In this document: positions 56,538-63,967 of the stretch, one piece after another
Numbering within the stretch: position 1 is the first letter of the stretch
Layout of the letters: the number at the start of each line of letters is the position of its first letter
NCBI RefSeq assembly: GCF_023015905.1
Contig: NZ_JALKBD010000001.1
Span: 284,522 to 348,521 of the forward strand
Direction of reading: 5' to 3'
Source of the DNA: Arenibacter sp. F20364
GTDB taxonomy: Bacteria > Bacteroidota > Bacteroidia > Flavobacteriales > Flavobacteriaceae
DNA length: 64,000 nucleotides
Made by a program: the position numbers and the translations under genes
The notes under the pieces: generated by a model
Seen by the model: the letters and a program-made list of their open reading frames with translations, nothing else
Databases searched by the model: none
Told to the model about the DNA's origin: nothing

Positions 56538-58391
56538 TTATATAAATTTTTTATCAATATCGTCCTCGGTAATGGTGACGTATATTGGCTTATTAAAAGG
56601 ACTTACCCCAGATTCCTTACAAGCAAACAAATCGTTTACCAGGGCCAATTGGGAGTCGCCGTCCAACATCTCTCCTGTTTTTACAGATAAAGATTTGGCC
56701 AAAGTTTTTGCCAGTATATCGGTCTGAGAAAAACCATCGACCACAAAATCTTGTTGGTAGTCCGATATCAACTGATCTAAAATAATACCTACCTCACTCT
56801 CCGGAACGGACAAGGGCACCCCCGTAACCGTAACCTCTTCACCACTAATACTATCAAACACAAACCCCACTGTGGTTAAGCTATCCTGAATTTCCTCTAT
56901 GATTGCGCAATCAGATTTGGAAAATGTCAAAGATAAGGGAAATAACAATTGTTGGCTAACCGCCTCCTTTATGGTAATGTTCTTCAAGAATTTTTCGTAG
57001 AGAACACGTTGATGAGCCCTACTTTGATCTATCACCACCATGCCCGATTTTATAGTGGTCACTATATATTTTCTCCTTAACTGAAAAGTGGTTGTACCCG
57101 TATCTATGGTCTCCTTTTTACTATCAAAAATAGACCCAGTAATGGTATCGGATTCGAAGCTCACACTACTGAACCCTGAATTCTTCCCTATATTGGATTC
57201 CATTCCAACATATAGACTTTCCCAACCTTTTGTATTTGGTTTCTGGAAATTAGACCTCTGTGCAGTTCCGGCATCGGAGTCTTCCTTAAAGGGATTAAAA
57301 CCGGAATCTACGCTAATCCTTGGAAATTCCGCCGATTTATCCTTGTAGCCATATGGGGTCTCCAGGTTTTGATCTTGTTCAAAATCCAGAGAGGGGATAA
57401 CATTGAACTGACCCAAACTATGCTTCACAGTAGATCTTAAAATAGCATATAGGGTATGCTCGTCATCAAATTTAATTTCCGTTTTGGTAGGATGTATATT
57501 GATATCTATAGAACCTGGATCCACGGATAAATACAAGAAATAACCCGGATGGTTCTCCTTTTTTATCAGTCCATCAAAAGCTCCCAAAATAGCGTGATGC
57601 AGGTATGGGCTTTTTATAAACCTATTGTTTACAAAAAAAAACTGCTCTCCCCTACTCTTTTTTGCGTATTCCGGTTTGCTGATATAACCACTAATTTGGA
57701 CCACTTGCGTCTCTTCCTTTACCGGAACCAACTTTTCATTGGTCTTGCCTCCAAAAATATTCACTATACGCTGTCTACTGTTGGAAGTAGGCAGGTTGAA
57801 CAATTCACTACCATTATTATAAAAATGAAAATTGATAGATGAATGGGCCAAGGCCACCCTATGGAATTCGTCTAGGATATGACGTAGTTCTACATTGTTG
57901 GATTTAAGGAAATTTCGTCTGGCAGGAATATTAAAAAACAGATTCTTCACCATCATGGAAGTCCCTTTCGGGGCCACAGTTACTTCCTGTGAGATAATCT
58001 TGCTGCCCTCAATCTTGATATGTGTTGCCACCTCCTCTTCCTCGGTCCTTGTCTGCATTTCCACGTGGGCAATGGCAGCTATGGAGGCGAGGGCCTCTCC
58101 CCTAAAGCCTTTGGTATTCAATTGAAAAAGGTCTTCTGCCTTTTGGATCTTGGATGTGGCATGACGCTCAAAACTTAGTCGCGCGTCGGTAACACTCATT
58201 CCTACTCCATCGTCAATTACTTGAATAAGTGTTTTACCACCATCCTTTACCACTAATTTTATAGTAGAAGCTCCGGCATCAATGGCATTTTCCAAAAGCT
58301 CCTTAACTACCGAGGCAGGCCGTTGAACTACTTCCCCTGCGGCAATTTGATTGGCAACATGGTCTGGCAAAAGCTTAATAATATCTGCCAT
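56538..58391 (-). CDS. mutL: DNA mismatch repair protein MutL with degenerate endonuclease motifs
   Basis: 617 residues. The GHKL ATPase is intact: LLENAIDAGA (Glu/Asn of motif I), DDGVGM and GFRGEALASI. The C-terminal domain lacks the metal-site motifs of endonuclease-type MutL: DQHA(x)2E(x)4E reads DQSRAHQRVLYE at 455-466, the ACxxA motif reads AKSLSVKTGE (565-574), and CPHGRP reads SPFNKP (597-602). It should still bind MutS and DNA. Overlaps the upstream small gene by one base. Confidence 0.94.
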   Translation of the reverse strand: MADIIKLLPDHVANQIAAGEVVQRPASVVKELLENAIDAGASTIKLVVKDGGKTLIQVIDDGVGMSVTDARLSFERHATSKIQKAEDLFQLNTKGFRGEALASIAAIAHVEMQTRTEEEEVATHIKIEGSKIISQEVTVAPKGTSMMVKNLFFNIPARRNFLKSNNVELRHILDEFHRVALAHSSINFHFYNNGSELFNLPTSNSRQRIVNIFGGKTNEKLVPVKEETQVVQISGYISKPEYAKKSRGEQFFFVNNRFIKSPYLHHAILGAFDGLIKKENHPGYFLYLSVDPGSIDINIHPTKTEIKFDDEHTLYAILRSTVKHSLGQFNVIPSLDFEQDQNLETPYGYKDKSAEFPRISVDSGFNPFKEDSDAGTAQRSNFQKPNTKGWESLYVGMESNIGKNSGFSSVSFESDTITGSIFDSKKETIDTGTTTFQLRRKYIVTTIKSGMVVIDQSRAHQRVLYEKFLKNITIKEAVSQQLLFPLSLTFSKSDCAIIEEIQDSLTTVGFVFDSISGEEVTVTGVPLSVPESEVGIILDQLISDYQQDFVVDGFSQTDILAKTLAKSLSVKTGEMLDGDSQLALVNDLFACKESGVSPFNKPIYVTITEDDIDKKFI

Positions 58392-58681
58392 TATCGAGTT
58401 ATAAAGATAGATAGATCGAAATCTATGATGTAAAGAAAAATAAGGATCAGGATGGCAATAATTATAAGGGTTCTAATTTTTTGGTTTCGACTTCCGGATT
58501 GTTTTAAATCGTCCATAGCCCTGCCAAACTTACCTTTAAGCCCTCTACGACCATCCATGGTAGGCCTGAATTTATCCAGTTTATGTTCTATTTTGTACGG
58601 ACTTCCCTCACCTTTATCATTGTAGTAACGAGGTGTATAATTGAACTTTTTGTTTTTACGTAATTTCGAAAACTTTCCCAT
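58391..58681 (-). CDS. Small basic membrane protein, conserved between mutL and ribH
   Basis: 96 residues from the ATG at 58681 (MGKFSKLRKNKKFNY). An earlier start at 58753 would add residues with no coding look. A basic N-terminal half (KNKKFNYTPRYYNDKGEGSPY) precedes a single C-terminal membrane helix (about 72-90). Similar proteins lie next to mutL and ribH in other Flavobacteriaceae and have sometimes been labelled riboflavin synthase beta subunit, which the sequence does not support. Function unknown. Confidence 0.8.
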   Translation of the reverse strand: MGKFSKLRKNKKFNYTPRYYNDKGEGSPYKIEHKLDKFRPTMDGRRGLKGKFGRAMDDLKQSGSRNQKIRTLIIIAILILIFLYIIDFDLSIFITR

Positions 58682-58816
58682 AATCCTTATTGTTTCAAAG
58701 TTACTTAAAAACAAAAAAAATGCCTTAAATCCCTTGCCAAAAAATGTTAACAATTACAGGAAATACGCCCATTTTTCCTTCAAACCAACAAGATCTATAA
58801 AGAAATTTAAAGAGAA

Positions 58817-59296
58817 TTAGCCCAGGCTTGCCATTTTTATGGCCGCAATAGCCGCTTCAGCGCCTTTATTGCCATGTTTACCGCCACTGCGATCAATAGC
58901 CTGCTGCATATTGTTGTCCGTTAAAACGCAAAAAATAACAGGCACTTGGGTCCTTACGTTTAGATCCATTATTCCTTGAGCGGTAGCGCCACAAACAAAA
59001 TCGAAGTGTTTGGTTTCCCCTTGAATTACACTGCCAATGGCAATAACAGCGTCCACTTTCTTGGATTCGATCATTTTCTTGGCACCAAAAGTAAGCTCAA
59101 AACTCCCTGGAACGTTCCATCGAATAACATTTTCCTTCTGGGCCCCACAATCCAAAAGCGCCTCGATGGCCCCGTTGTAAAGTCCTTCTGTAATTGACTC
59201 ATTCCACTCTGAAACAACAATCCCAAACCGAAGATCCTTCGCGCTTAGGATTGTTGCTTTATCGTAAGCCGATAAATTTTTATTAGCCGTGGCCAT
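58817..59296 (-). CDS. ribH: 6,7-dimethyl-8-ribityllumazine synthase
   Basis: 159 residues. VSEWNESI near 28-35, NVPGSFELTF at 61-70, AIGSVIQGETKHFDFV with general base His97, and the C-terminal RSGGKHGNKGAEAA are the family segments. Condenses 5-amino-6-ribitylaminouracil with dihydroxybutanone phosphate in riboflavin synthesis. Follows the TPR gene by one base. No FMN riboswitch-like sequence seen upstream. Confidence 0.95.
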   Translation of the reverse strand: MATANKNLSAYDKATILSAKDLRFGIVVSEWNESITEGLYNGAIEALLDCGAQKENVIRWNVPGSFELTFGAKKMIESKKVDAVIAIGSVIQGETKHFDFVCGATAQGIMDLNVRTQVPVIFCVLTDNNMQQAIDRSGGKHGNKGAEAAIAAIKMASLG

Positions 59297-59297
59297 A

Positions 59298-60062
59298 CTA
59301 GTTGTTTTTTGCCTTACCTATAAATGCATCTATAGTCCTAGCCTCATCCGAACTTGGGTATTCATCCTTTATTCTTTGGAAATACTTTAGGGCCTTATCA
59401 CCTTCTTTTAATTCCAATGCGGTAACACCTGCTTTGTACAAGAATTTAGGCGTGGTAAAATCGTTGGCACTATGTGCAACGGCCTGTTCGTAGTATCCTA
59501 AAGCATCTTCGGGTTGGTTCAATTGCAAGAAAGCATCTCCCAATCCACCTTTGGCCAAGGCACCCAATATTAAATCATCAGAGGAAAATCCTTCCAAATA
59601 CTTAATGGCCTCATCATACTTCTGCATATTCAACAATGCCATCCCAGCAGAATATTTCGCCAGATTAGCGGCAGGAGTGCCGTTGTACTCCTCAATGATA
59701 TCCAAAAATCCATACTTACCTTCTGCACCGTTCAAGGCAAGGGTAAATAATGAATCCTTTTGGGCCGTAGCCACCAATGCTTGATCAAAATATTGTTGGG
59801 GATACAACATTTCATTTGCAGCACTTGCCTCTTTTGGCTTCTCCACAAATTGAAAATAGGCCATATAACCCAATACGGCCACTGCAATCACCCCAATTAC
59901 TCCAAGAATATAATTTTGATTTTTGGAAACCCATTCCTCCGATCTGGATGCTCCTTCATCCAATGAACTAAACACCTCAGCAGTTGTACTTTCCTGCTCA
60001 TCCAACAAAATCTCCTCCTCTTTATTTTTTGGTTTAAAACCTCTTTTCTTGTATGTTGCCAT
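59298..60062 (-). CDS. Membrane-anchored TPR protein (YfgM/CcmG-like layout)
   Basis: 254 residues. A cytoplasmic N-terminus of about 45 residues, one membrane helix (about 52-72), then tetratricopeptide-like repeats (about 85-250, for example EDALGYYEQAVAHS and DKALKYFQRIKDEYPSS). Resembles periplasmic chaperone-type YfgM proteins in layout. Shares a transcript with ribH. Confidence 0.85.
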   Translation of the reverse strand: MATYKKRGFKPKNKEEEILLDEQESTTAEVFSSLDEGASRSEEWVSKNQNYILGVIGVIAVAVLGYMAYFQFVEKPKEASAANEMLYPQQYFDQALVATAQKDSLFTLALNGAEGKYGFLDIIEEYNGTPAANLAKYSAGMALLNMQKYDEAIKYLEGFSSDDLILGALAKGGLGDAFLQLNQPEDALGYYEQAVAHSANDFTTPKFLYKAGVTALELKEGDKALKYFQRIKDEYPSSDEARTIDAFIGKAKNN

Positions 60063-60083
60063 TTTTGAATTTTATTAATCGCG

Positions 60084-60091
60084 CAAAAATA
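60084..60091 (-). promoter_or_regulatory. Putative -7 element of the TPR-ribH operon
   Basis: TATTTTTG on the minus strand matches TANNTTTG, 21 bases upstream of the ATG at 60062. No -33 at the usual distance. Confidence 0.4.
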
Positions 60092-60127
60092 AAGTTTTTA
60101 TCCAAAACCGAACGGGTATTTATTCGT

Positions 60128-60135
60128 TATTTTTG
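60128..60135 (+). promoter_or_regulatory. Putative -7 element of the recF operon
   Basis: TATTTTTG matches TANNTTTG, 52 bp before the recF ATG, in the divergent gap with the TPR gene. The -33 is not clear. Confidence 0.4.
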
Positions 60136-60187
60136 GATATTTTATAGATTCCGGGAGGAATAAAAAATAAATTTTTTACAAGCCAGA

Positions 60188-61267
60188 ATGTTTCTAAAGA
60201 AATTATCACTTATTAATTATAAAAACTTTGCTTCCGAAAATTTCGAATTCGATGCCAAAATCAATTGTTTCGTGGGCGATAACGGGGTAGGAAAAACGAA
60301 TGTTTTAGATGCCATTTACCACCTTGCCTTTGGGAAAAGTTACTTTAATCCAGTGGCTACCCAGAATATAAGGCACAATGAGGATTTTTTCGTGATTGAC
60401 GGGGAATTCAATAAAAATGACAGGGAGGAAAAGATTCTATGTAGCCTAAAAAAGGGGATGAAAAAAATCATTAAACGCAATGGCAAGGCTTACGATAAAT
60501 TTTCTGACCATATAGGCTTCTTACCCTTGGTCATTATTTCTCCCGCTGACCGCGATCTAATCATTGAAGGCAGTGAAACACGAAGAAAATTCATGGACGG
60601 GGTCATTTCCCAATCAGACAAGGAATACCTACAAAATCTCATCAAGTACAACAAGACCCTTAGTCAGAGAAATTCCCTTCTTAAGTATTTTGCCGTTAAC
60701 CAGACCTTTGACAAGACAACTTTGACCATCTACAATGAGCAACTTCAGGAATACGGAAGCAAAATATTCTCAAAAAGGGCCAAATTTTTGGAGGAGTTCA
60801 TACCCATATTCAAAGAACAGTATCTTGCCATTTCGGGAGGAAAAGAGCCTGTAGATTTAACATATGACAGTAAGTTATTGGACAGCGATCTCTTAACTTT
60901 ATTGGAGAAGAATATAGAAAAGGACAAAGCACTCCAATACACCAGTGTTGGCACGCATAAGGACGACCTCAATTTTGAGATAGACGGGCATCCCATTAAG
61001 AAATTTGGTAGTCAAGGACAGCAGAAATCATTTTTGATCGCCCTAAAATTGGCACAATTTTACTTTATAAAGAAACAGGCCGGCACCACGCCATTGTTAC
61101 TTTTAGATGATATTTTTGACAAATTGGACGAAAACAGAGTGGCCCATATTATCAATTTGGTAGACGAAGAAAATTTTGGACAGATATTCCTTAGCGACAC
61201 CCACGCCGATAGAACCGAGGAAGTAGTAAAAAAAATACATCAGTCCTATAAAATATTTAAATTGTAG
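60188..61267 (+). CDS. recF: DNA replication and repair protein RecF
   Basis: 359 residues. P-loop GDNGVGKT (30-37), a central coiled region, signature [18 protein letters not shown] and Walker [17 protein letters not shown] are those of RecF. Loads RecA at gaps with RecO/RecR. It is not next to dnaA/dnaN here. One base before the lipoprotein gene. Confidence 0.95.
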   Translation: MFLKKLSLINYKNFASENFEFDAKINCFVGDNGVGKTNVLDAIYHLAFGKSYFNPVATQNIRHNEDFFVIDGEFNKNDREEKILCSLKKGMKKIIKRNGKAYDKFSDHIGFLPLVIISPADRDLIIEGSETRRKFMDGVISQSDKEYLQNLIKYNKTLSQRNSLLKYFAVNQTFDKTTLTIYNEQLQEYGSKIFSKRAKFLEEFIPIFKEQYLAISGGKEPVDLTYDSKLLDSDLLTLLEKNIEKDKALQYTSVGTHKDDLNFEIDGHPIKKFGSQGQQKSFLIALKLAQFYFIKKQAGTTPLLLLDDIFDKLDENRVAHIINLVDEENFGQIFLSDTHADRTEEVVKKIHQSYKIFKL

Positions 61268-61268
61268 T

Positions 61269-61688
61269 ATGCGATATGTTTATATTATTATCACCTTGAT
61301 TGGTCTAGTTGGTTGCCAAAGTAAAGTGAACAAATTAGATTTATCCTATTTGAACGGATACTGGGAGATAGAAAAAGTTACTTTTCCAGATGGCTCCGAG
61401 AAGGAATATACAGTCAATACCAGTATAGACTATATTGAAGTGAAGGACCAAAAGGGGTTTCGAAAAAAGGTACAGCCAAACTTTAATGGCAACTACCATA
61501 CTTCGAATGATGCGGAAATGTTCAGCATTTATGAAAACAATGGAGTTTTCACTTTAGATTATAAAACCGATCTGAGCGAATGGCACGAAAAAATTATAAG
61601 TCTCTCGGAAAATAGCTTTACGGTATTAAGTGAAGAAAACATAAAATACCGGTACAGAAAATTTGAACCCATTAATCTTGAACAATAA
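61269..61688 (+). CDS. Lipocalin-like lipoprotein
   Basis: 139 residues. Lipobox LVGC near residue 16 gives a lipoprotein. The body starts LNGYWEIEKVTFPDGSEKEY, a typical lipocalin-like/META-like opening strand, and is beta-rich. Function unknown. It overlaps dciA by one base and follows recF by one base. Confidence 0.8.
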   Translation: MRYVYIIITLIGLVGCQSKVNKLDLSYLNGYWEIEKVTFPDGSEKEYTVNTSIDYIEVKDQKGFRKKVQPNFNGNYHTSNDAEMFSIYENNGVFTLDYKTDLSEWHEKIISLSENSFTVLSEENIKYRYRKFEPINLEQ

Positions 61689-61984
61689 TGGCCAAAAGAA
61701 AAAATGACAACCTTCGCCTAGGTGAAGCTTTACAAGAATTTATTGCCGAAAACAAGTTACAAAAAGGCATGGACCGCGTTAATGCCAGGGAAGCTTGGAA
61801 AAATTTAATGGGCAATGGCGTAAACAATTACACTACGGCCATTGAACTTCGGAACGACACCCTATTCGTATCACTTTCTTCCTCGGTATTGCGGGAAGAG
61901 CTAAGTCTGGGCAAATCCAAGATCATAAAATTATTGAACGAGGAGTTGGGAAAAGATCTAATCACAAAAATTGTTCTTAGATAA
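61688..61984 (+). CDS. dciA: DUF721 protein, DciA-like
   Basis: 98 residues. LGEALQEFIAENKLQKGMDRVNAREAWKNLMG and the following NDTLFVSLSSSVLREEL strand are the DUF721 core. DciA is the ancestral bacterial helicase-loading factor that interacts with DnaB, used by bacteria that lack DnaC/DnaI. Co-transcribed with recF. Ends before a bidirectional terminator. Confidence 0.88.
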   Translation: MAKRKNDNLRLGEALQEFIAENKLQKGMDRVNAREAWKNLMGNGVNNYTTAIELRNDTLFVSLSSSVLREELSLGKSKIIKLLNEELGKDLITKIVLR

Positions 61985-62005
61985 GCTTGCGTTATTATTT
62001 AACAA

Positions 62006-62033
62006 AAAAACCACGCCCATGGGCGTGGTTTTT
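62006..62033. terminator. Bidirectional intrinsic terminator between dciA and ndk
   Basis: ACCACGCCC (62010-62018), loop AT, GGGCGTGGT (62021-62029), flanked by runs of A before and T after. It works for both convergent genes. Confidence 0.92.
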
Positions 62034-62054
62034 AATTCTATATACAATAAGTTC

Positions 62055-62474
62055 TTAATAAATTTCCCTACCAGCGAAATGAAACGCACCTTCTATCGCA
62101 GCATTTTCATCACTATCAGAGCCATGCACGGCATTTTCAGCTATTGAAGTAGCAAACATTTTACGAATGGTACCTTCTGCTGCATCCACTGGGTTTGTTG
62201 CCCCGATCAAAGCGCGAAAATCTTCAACTGCATTATCCTTTTCCAAAATAGCCGACACAATAGGCCCTCTGGTCATAAAATCGACCAATTCACCAAAAAA
62301 AGGACGTTCCTTATGTATTGCATAAAACGCTTGAGCATCCCTTCTACTCAGCTGCGTATATTTCATTGCCACGATTTTGAATCCGGCCGAAGTTATTTTG
62401 TCCAAAATTCCACCGATGTGTCCATTCTCAACGGCATCGGGCTTAATCATGGTAAATGTTCTATTTGTGCTCAT
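62055..62474 (-). CDS. ndk: Nucleoside diphosphate kinase
   Basis: 139 residues. [15 protein letters not shown] at 7-21 and the active-site NAVHGSDS with phospho-acceptor His117 are diagnostic. It equalises nucleoside tri- and diphosphate pools. Single gene with its own promoter (below) and the shared terminator. Confidence 0.97.
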   Translation of the reverse strand: MSTNRTFTMIKPDAVENGHIGGILDKITSAGFKIVAMKYTQLSRRDAQAFYAIHKERPFFGELVDFMTRGPIVSAILEKDNAVEDFRALIGATNPVDAAEGTIRKMFATSIAENAVHGSDSDENAAIEGAFHFAGREIY

Positions 62475-62491
62475 TACATTAAAATTTTGCG

Positions 62492-62521
62492 CAAAAATAC
62501 GTTTTATTCTACAACTCGCAA
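62492..62521 (-). promoter_or_regulatory. ndk promoter
   Basis: Minus strand: TTG at 62519-62521, a 19-base spacer and TATTTTTG at 62492-62499, the ideal Bacteroidota arrangement. Start expected near 62485, ten bases before the ATG at 62474. Confidence 0.75.
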
Positions 62522-62633
62522 TATTTGAGATATATCTTGTGGCGTATATTGCAATTTATCGATAATGGTAGGCTTTTCAAGGTACAATTGAACCAAGAAA
62601 ACAGAGCCCCATAGCTTTTTTCCACTAAGTCCC

Positions 62634-62641
62634 TATATTTG
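62634..62641 (+). promoter_or_regulatory. Putative -7 element of the 50-residue protein gene
   Basis: TATATTTG matches TANNTTTG; the -33 region is T-rich without TTG at 19 bases. Confidence 0.4.
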
Positions 62642-62704
62642 TACAAATTAGAACGGGTATAGGCAACTAATTTTTTTACCAATCCAATAAAATAATTGCA
62701 GCGA

Positions 62705-62857
62705 ATGAAAAAGGCTTTCTTCAAACTTTTGGCAAAAATGAACAAGTTGTTATTGCCGTCCTATTCAAAAAAGCAGCTGGACCTTTCCAAAGCCACAAAA
62801 ATGCAAATGGCAATAATAGGATGGCGCTACTTTGTAACAACAAATGCCTTGGACTAA
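62705..62857 (+). CDS. 50-residue conserved basic protein (often mislabelled SsrA-binding protein)
   Basis: ATG at 62705 to TAA at 62857. The product begins MKKAFFKLLAKMNKLLLPSY and ends in GWRYFVTTNALD. I recognise the pattern (LPSYSKKxLDLxKAxKxQxAIIxWRYxVTxNALD) from short Flavobacteriaceae proteins; some are annotated as SsrA-binding proteins although SmpB is about three times longer. It is amphipathic and basic. Its stop overlaps the apt stop (62854-62856) by two bases on the opposite strand. A TANNTTTG lies 63 bp upstream. Confidence 0.75.
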   Translation: MKKAFFKLLAKMNKLLLPSYSKKQLDLSKATKMQMAIIGWRYFVTTNALD

Positions 62858-63366
62858 TACTTTATAAGGGCTTCTACCGGATAACCTGATAATTTTTCCC
62901 TACCATTTAGAAATTTCAGTTCCATTAAAAAATTGCACTGCACTACTTCCCCACCCAACTGTTCTATGAGCTTACAAACTGCCTTTGCAGTTCCTCCAGT
63001 GGCCAGTACATCATCATGAATAAGTACTTTCTCCCCTTTTAAGATACTATCCACATGGATTTCCAACAAATCGCTGCCATATTCCAATTCATATGTTTCA
63101 CTGATTATTTGATGTGGTAATTTTCCCCGTTTTCTCACTGGAACAAATCCGGCATTTAGGCGTGTAGCCAACAAAGGAGCAAAGAAAAAACCACGACTCT
63201 CCATGCCCACCACTTTATCCACCTTGTCATTTTTGATCAATTCAAATAAGGCTTCCCCTGCTTTGGCCAAGGCGTCGGCATCCTGTAATAGGGGTGTTAT
63301 ATCTTTAAAGGAGATTCCTTCTTTGGGGAAATCAGGGATATCCCGGACATATTTCTTAAAATCCAT
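62854..63366 (-). CDS. apt: Adenine phosphoribosyltransferase
   Basis: 170 residues. IPDFPKEGISFKDITPLLQD is the APRT N-terminal signature, and VLIHDDVLATGGTA (114-127) is the PRPP loop. Makes AMP from adenine and PRPP. Divergent from the tRNA gene. A near -7 element (TAAATTTA) lies upstream on the minus strand. Confidence 0.96.
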   Translation of the reverse strand: MDFKKYVRDIPDFPKEGISFKDITPLLQDADALAKAGEALFELIKNDKVDKVVGMESRGFFFAPLLATRLNAGFVPVRKRGKLPHQIISETYELEYGSDLLEIHVDSILKGEKVLIHDDVLATGGTAKAVCKLIEQLGGEVVQCNFLMELKFLNGREKLSGYPVEALIKY

Positions 63367-63385
63367 TTATTTTGGTTGTTGTAAT

Positions 63386-63416
63386 TTTGTGGTAAATTTA
63401 AAAAGAAATATATTTG
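63386..63416 (+). promoter_or_regulatory. tRNA-Arg promoter
   Basis: TTTG at 63386-63389, a 19-base spacer and TATATTTG at 63409-63416 match the Bacteroidota sigma-A consensus. Start is expected near 63423, about 30 bases before the tRNA. Confidence 0.8.
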
Positions 63417-63451
63417 CAGCCCGTTAAACGGGAAGAATGAATTTTTACAAT

Positions 63452-63525
63452 GGCCTCGTGGCGCAACTGAATAGCGCATCTGATTACGGCTCAGAAGGTT
63501 ACAGGTTTGAATCCTGTCGAGGTCA
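63452..63525 (+). tRNA. tRNA-Arg (anticodon ACG)
   Basis: Full cloverleaf of 74 bases: acceptor GGCCTCG with CGAGGTC plus discriminator A (one G-U pair), D stem GCGC/GCGC, anticodon stem TCTGA/TCAGA with loop TTACGGC (ACG at 63486-63488) and T arm ACAGG-TTTGAAT-CCTGT. No CCA is encoded. The A at the wobble position is expected to become inosine. A tandem array of units sharing its 3' end follows. Confidence 0.95.
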
Positions 63526-63544
63526 CAAATAAATAGTCAATAAG

Positions 63545-63576
63545 AAAAAACGCCAAGCTTGCTTGAGCGTTTTTTT
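63545..63576 (+). terminator. Terminator directly after tRNA-Arg
   Basis: An A-run, then CGC-CAAGC, loop, GCTTG-A-GCG (one bulged A) and a T-run (63570-63576). Serves the tRNA transcript; read-through would enter the repeat array. Confidence 0.8.
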
Positions 63577-63624
63577 GTTTGTGCTATTTTCAAAGCGGAG
63601 CTTTGCAGGATGTGCGACAGCAAA

Positions 63625-63796
63625 TCCTGTCGAGGTCACAACAAGCAAGGAACCACGTCTTTTTTAGACGTGGTTCTTTTTTTTTATGGAAAAATCCAAA
63701 CGAAGTTTGAGGTTTTGAAGTAAAATAAAGAACTGGCTGCGATAGCGGCGTGGTTACTTATTTGCAACTTTGAGCACAAAGGAAAACCGCAGGTAC
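63625..63796 (+). repeat. tRNA-tail repeat unit 1 (172 bp)
   Basis: Begins TCCTGTCGAGGTCACAA, of which the first 14 bases equal the 3' end of the tRNA gene, extends through an 11-bp-stem terminator and three small hairpins (CAAAC-GAA-GTTTG at 63697-63709; GCTGC-GATA-GCGGC at 63736-63749; CTTTG-AGCA-CAAAG at 63768-63781), and ends where unit 2 begins. Layout resembles the rtT units of the E. coli tyrT locus. No open reading frame of note. Confidence 0.85.
63650..63676 (+). terminator. Intrinsic terminator of repeat unit 1
   Basis: GAACCACGTCT (63650-63660), loop of five T, AGACGTGGTTC (63666-63676) and a nine-base T-run: a perfect 11-bp stem and U-tract. Confidence 0.88.
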
Positions 63797-63967
63797 TCCT
63801 GTCGAGGTCACAACAAGCAAGGAACCACGTCTTTTTTAGACGTGGTTCTCTGTTTTAAGGAAAAGGCCAAACGCAGTTTGAGGTTTTGGAATAAAATAAA
63901 GAAAATGCAGTGATAGCTGTGGGGTTTCTTATTTGCAACTTTGAGCACAAAGGAAAACCAAAGGTAA
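63797..63967 (+). repeat. tRNA-tail repeat unit 2 (171 bp)
   Basis: Begins with the same TCCTGTCGAGGTCACAA. It keeps the same order as unit 1 with scattered substitutions, several of which preserve hairpin pairing (CAAAC-GCA-GTTTG at 63868-63880; GCAGT-GATA-GCTGT at 63907-63920). The CTTTG-AGCA-CAAAG hairpin is retained unchanged. Confidence 0.85.
63822..63848 (+). terminator. Intrinsic terminator of repeat unit 2
   Basis: Same 11-bp stem as in unit 1 (63822-63832 with 63838-63848), followed by TCTGTTTT, a weaker U-tract. Confidence 0.8.

Noticed and set aside
58682..58816. FMN riboswitch linked to ribH
   Set aside because: ribH is the second gene of a minus-strand pair, and no conserved FMN-riboswitch core is visible upstream of the TPR gene or in the flanking gaps.
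62509..62745. Minus-strand reading frame opposite the 50-residue gene
   Set aside because: Composition is not protein-like and it overlaps promoter elements on both strands.
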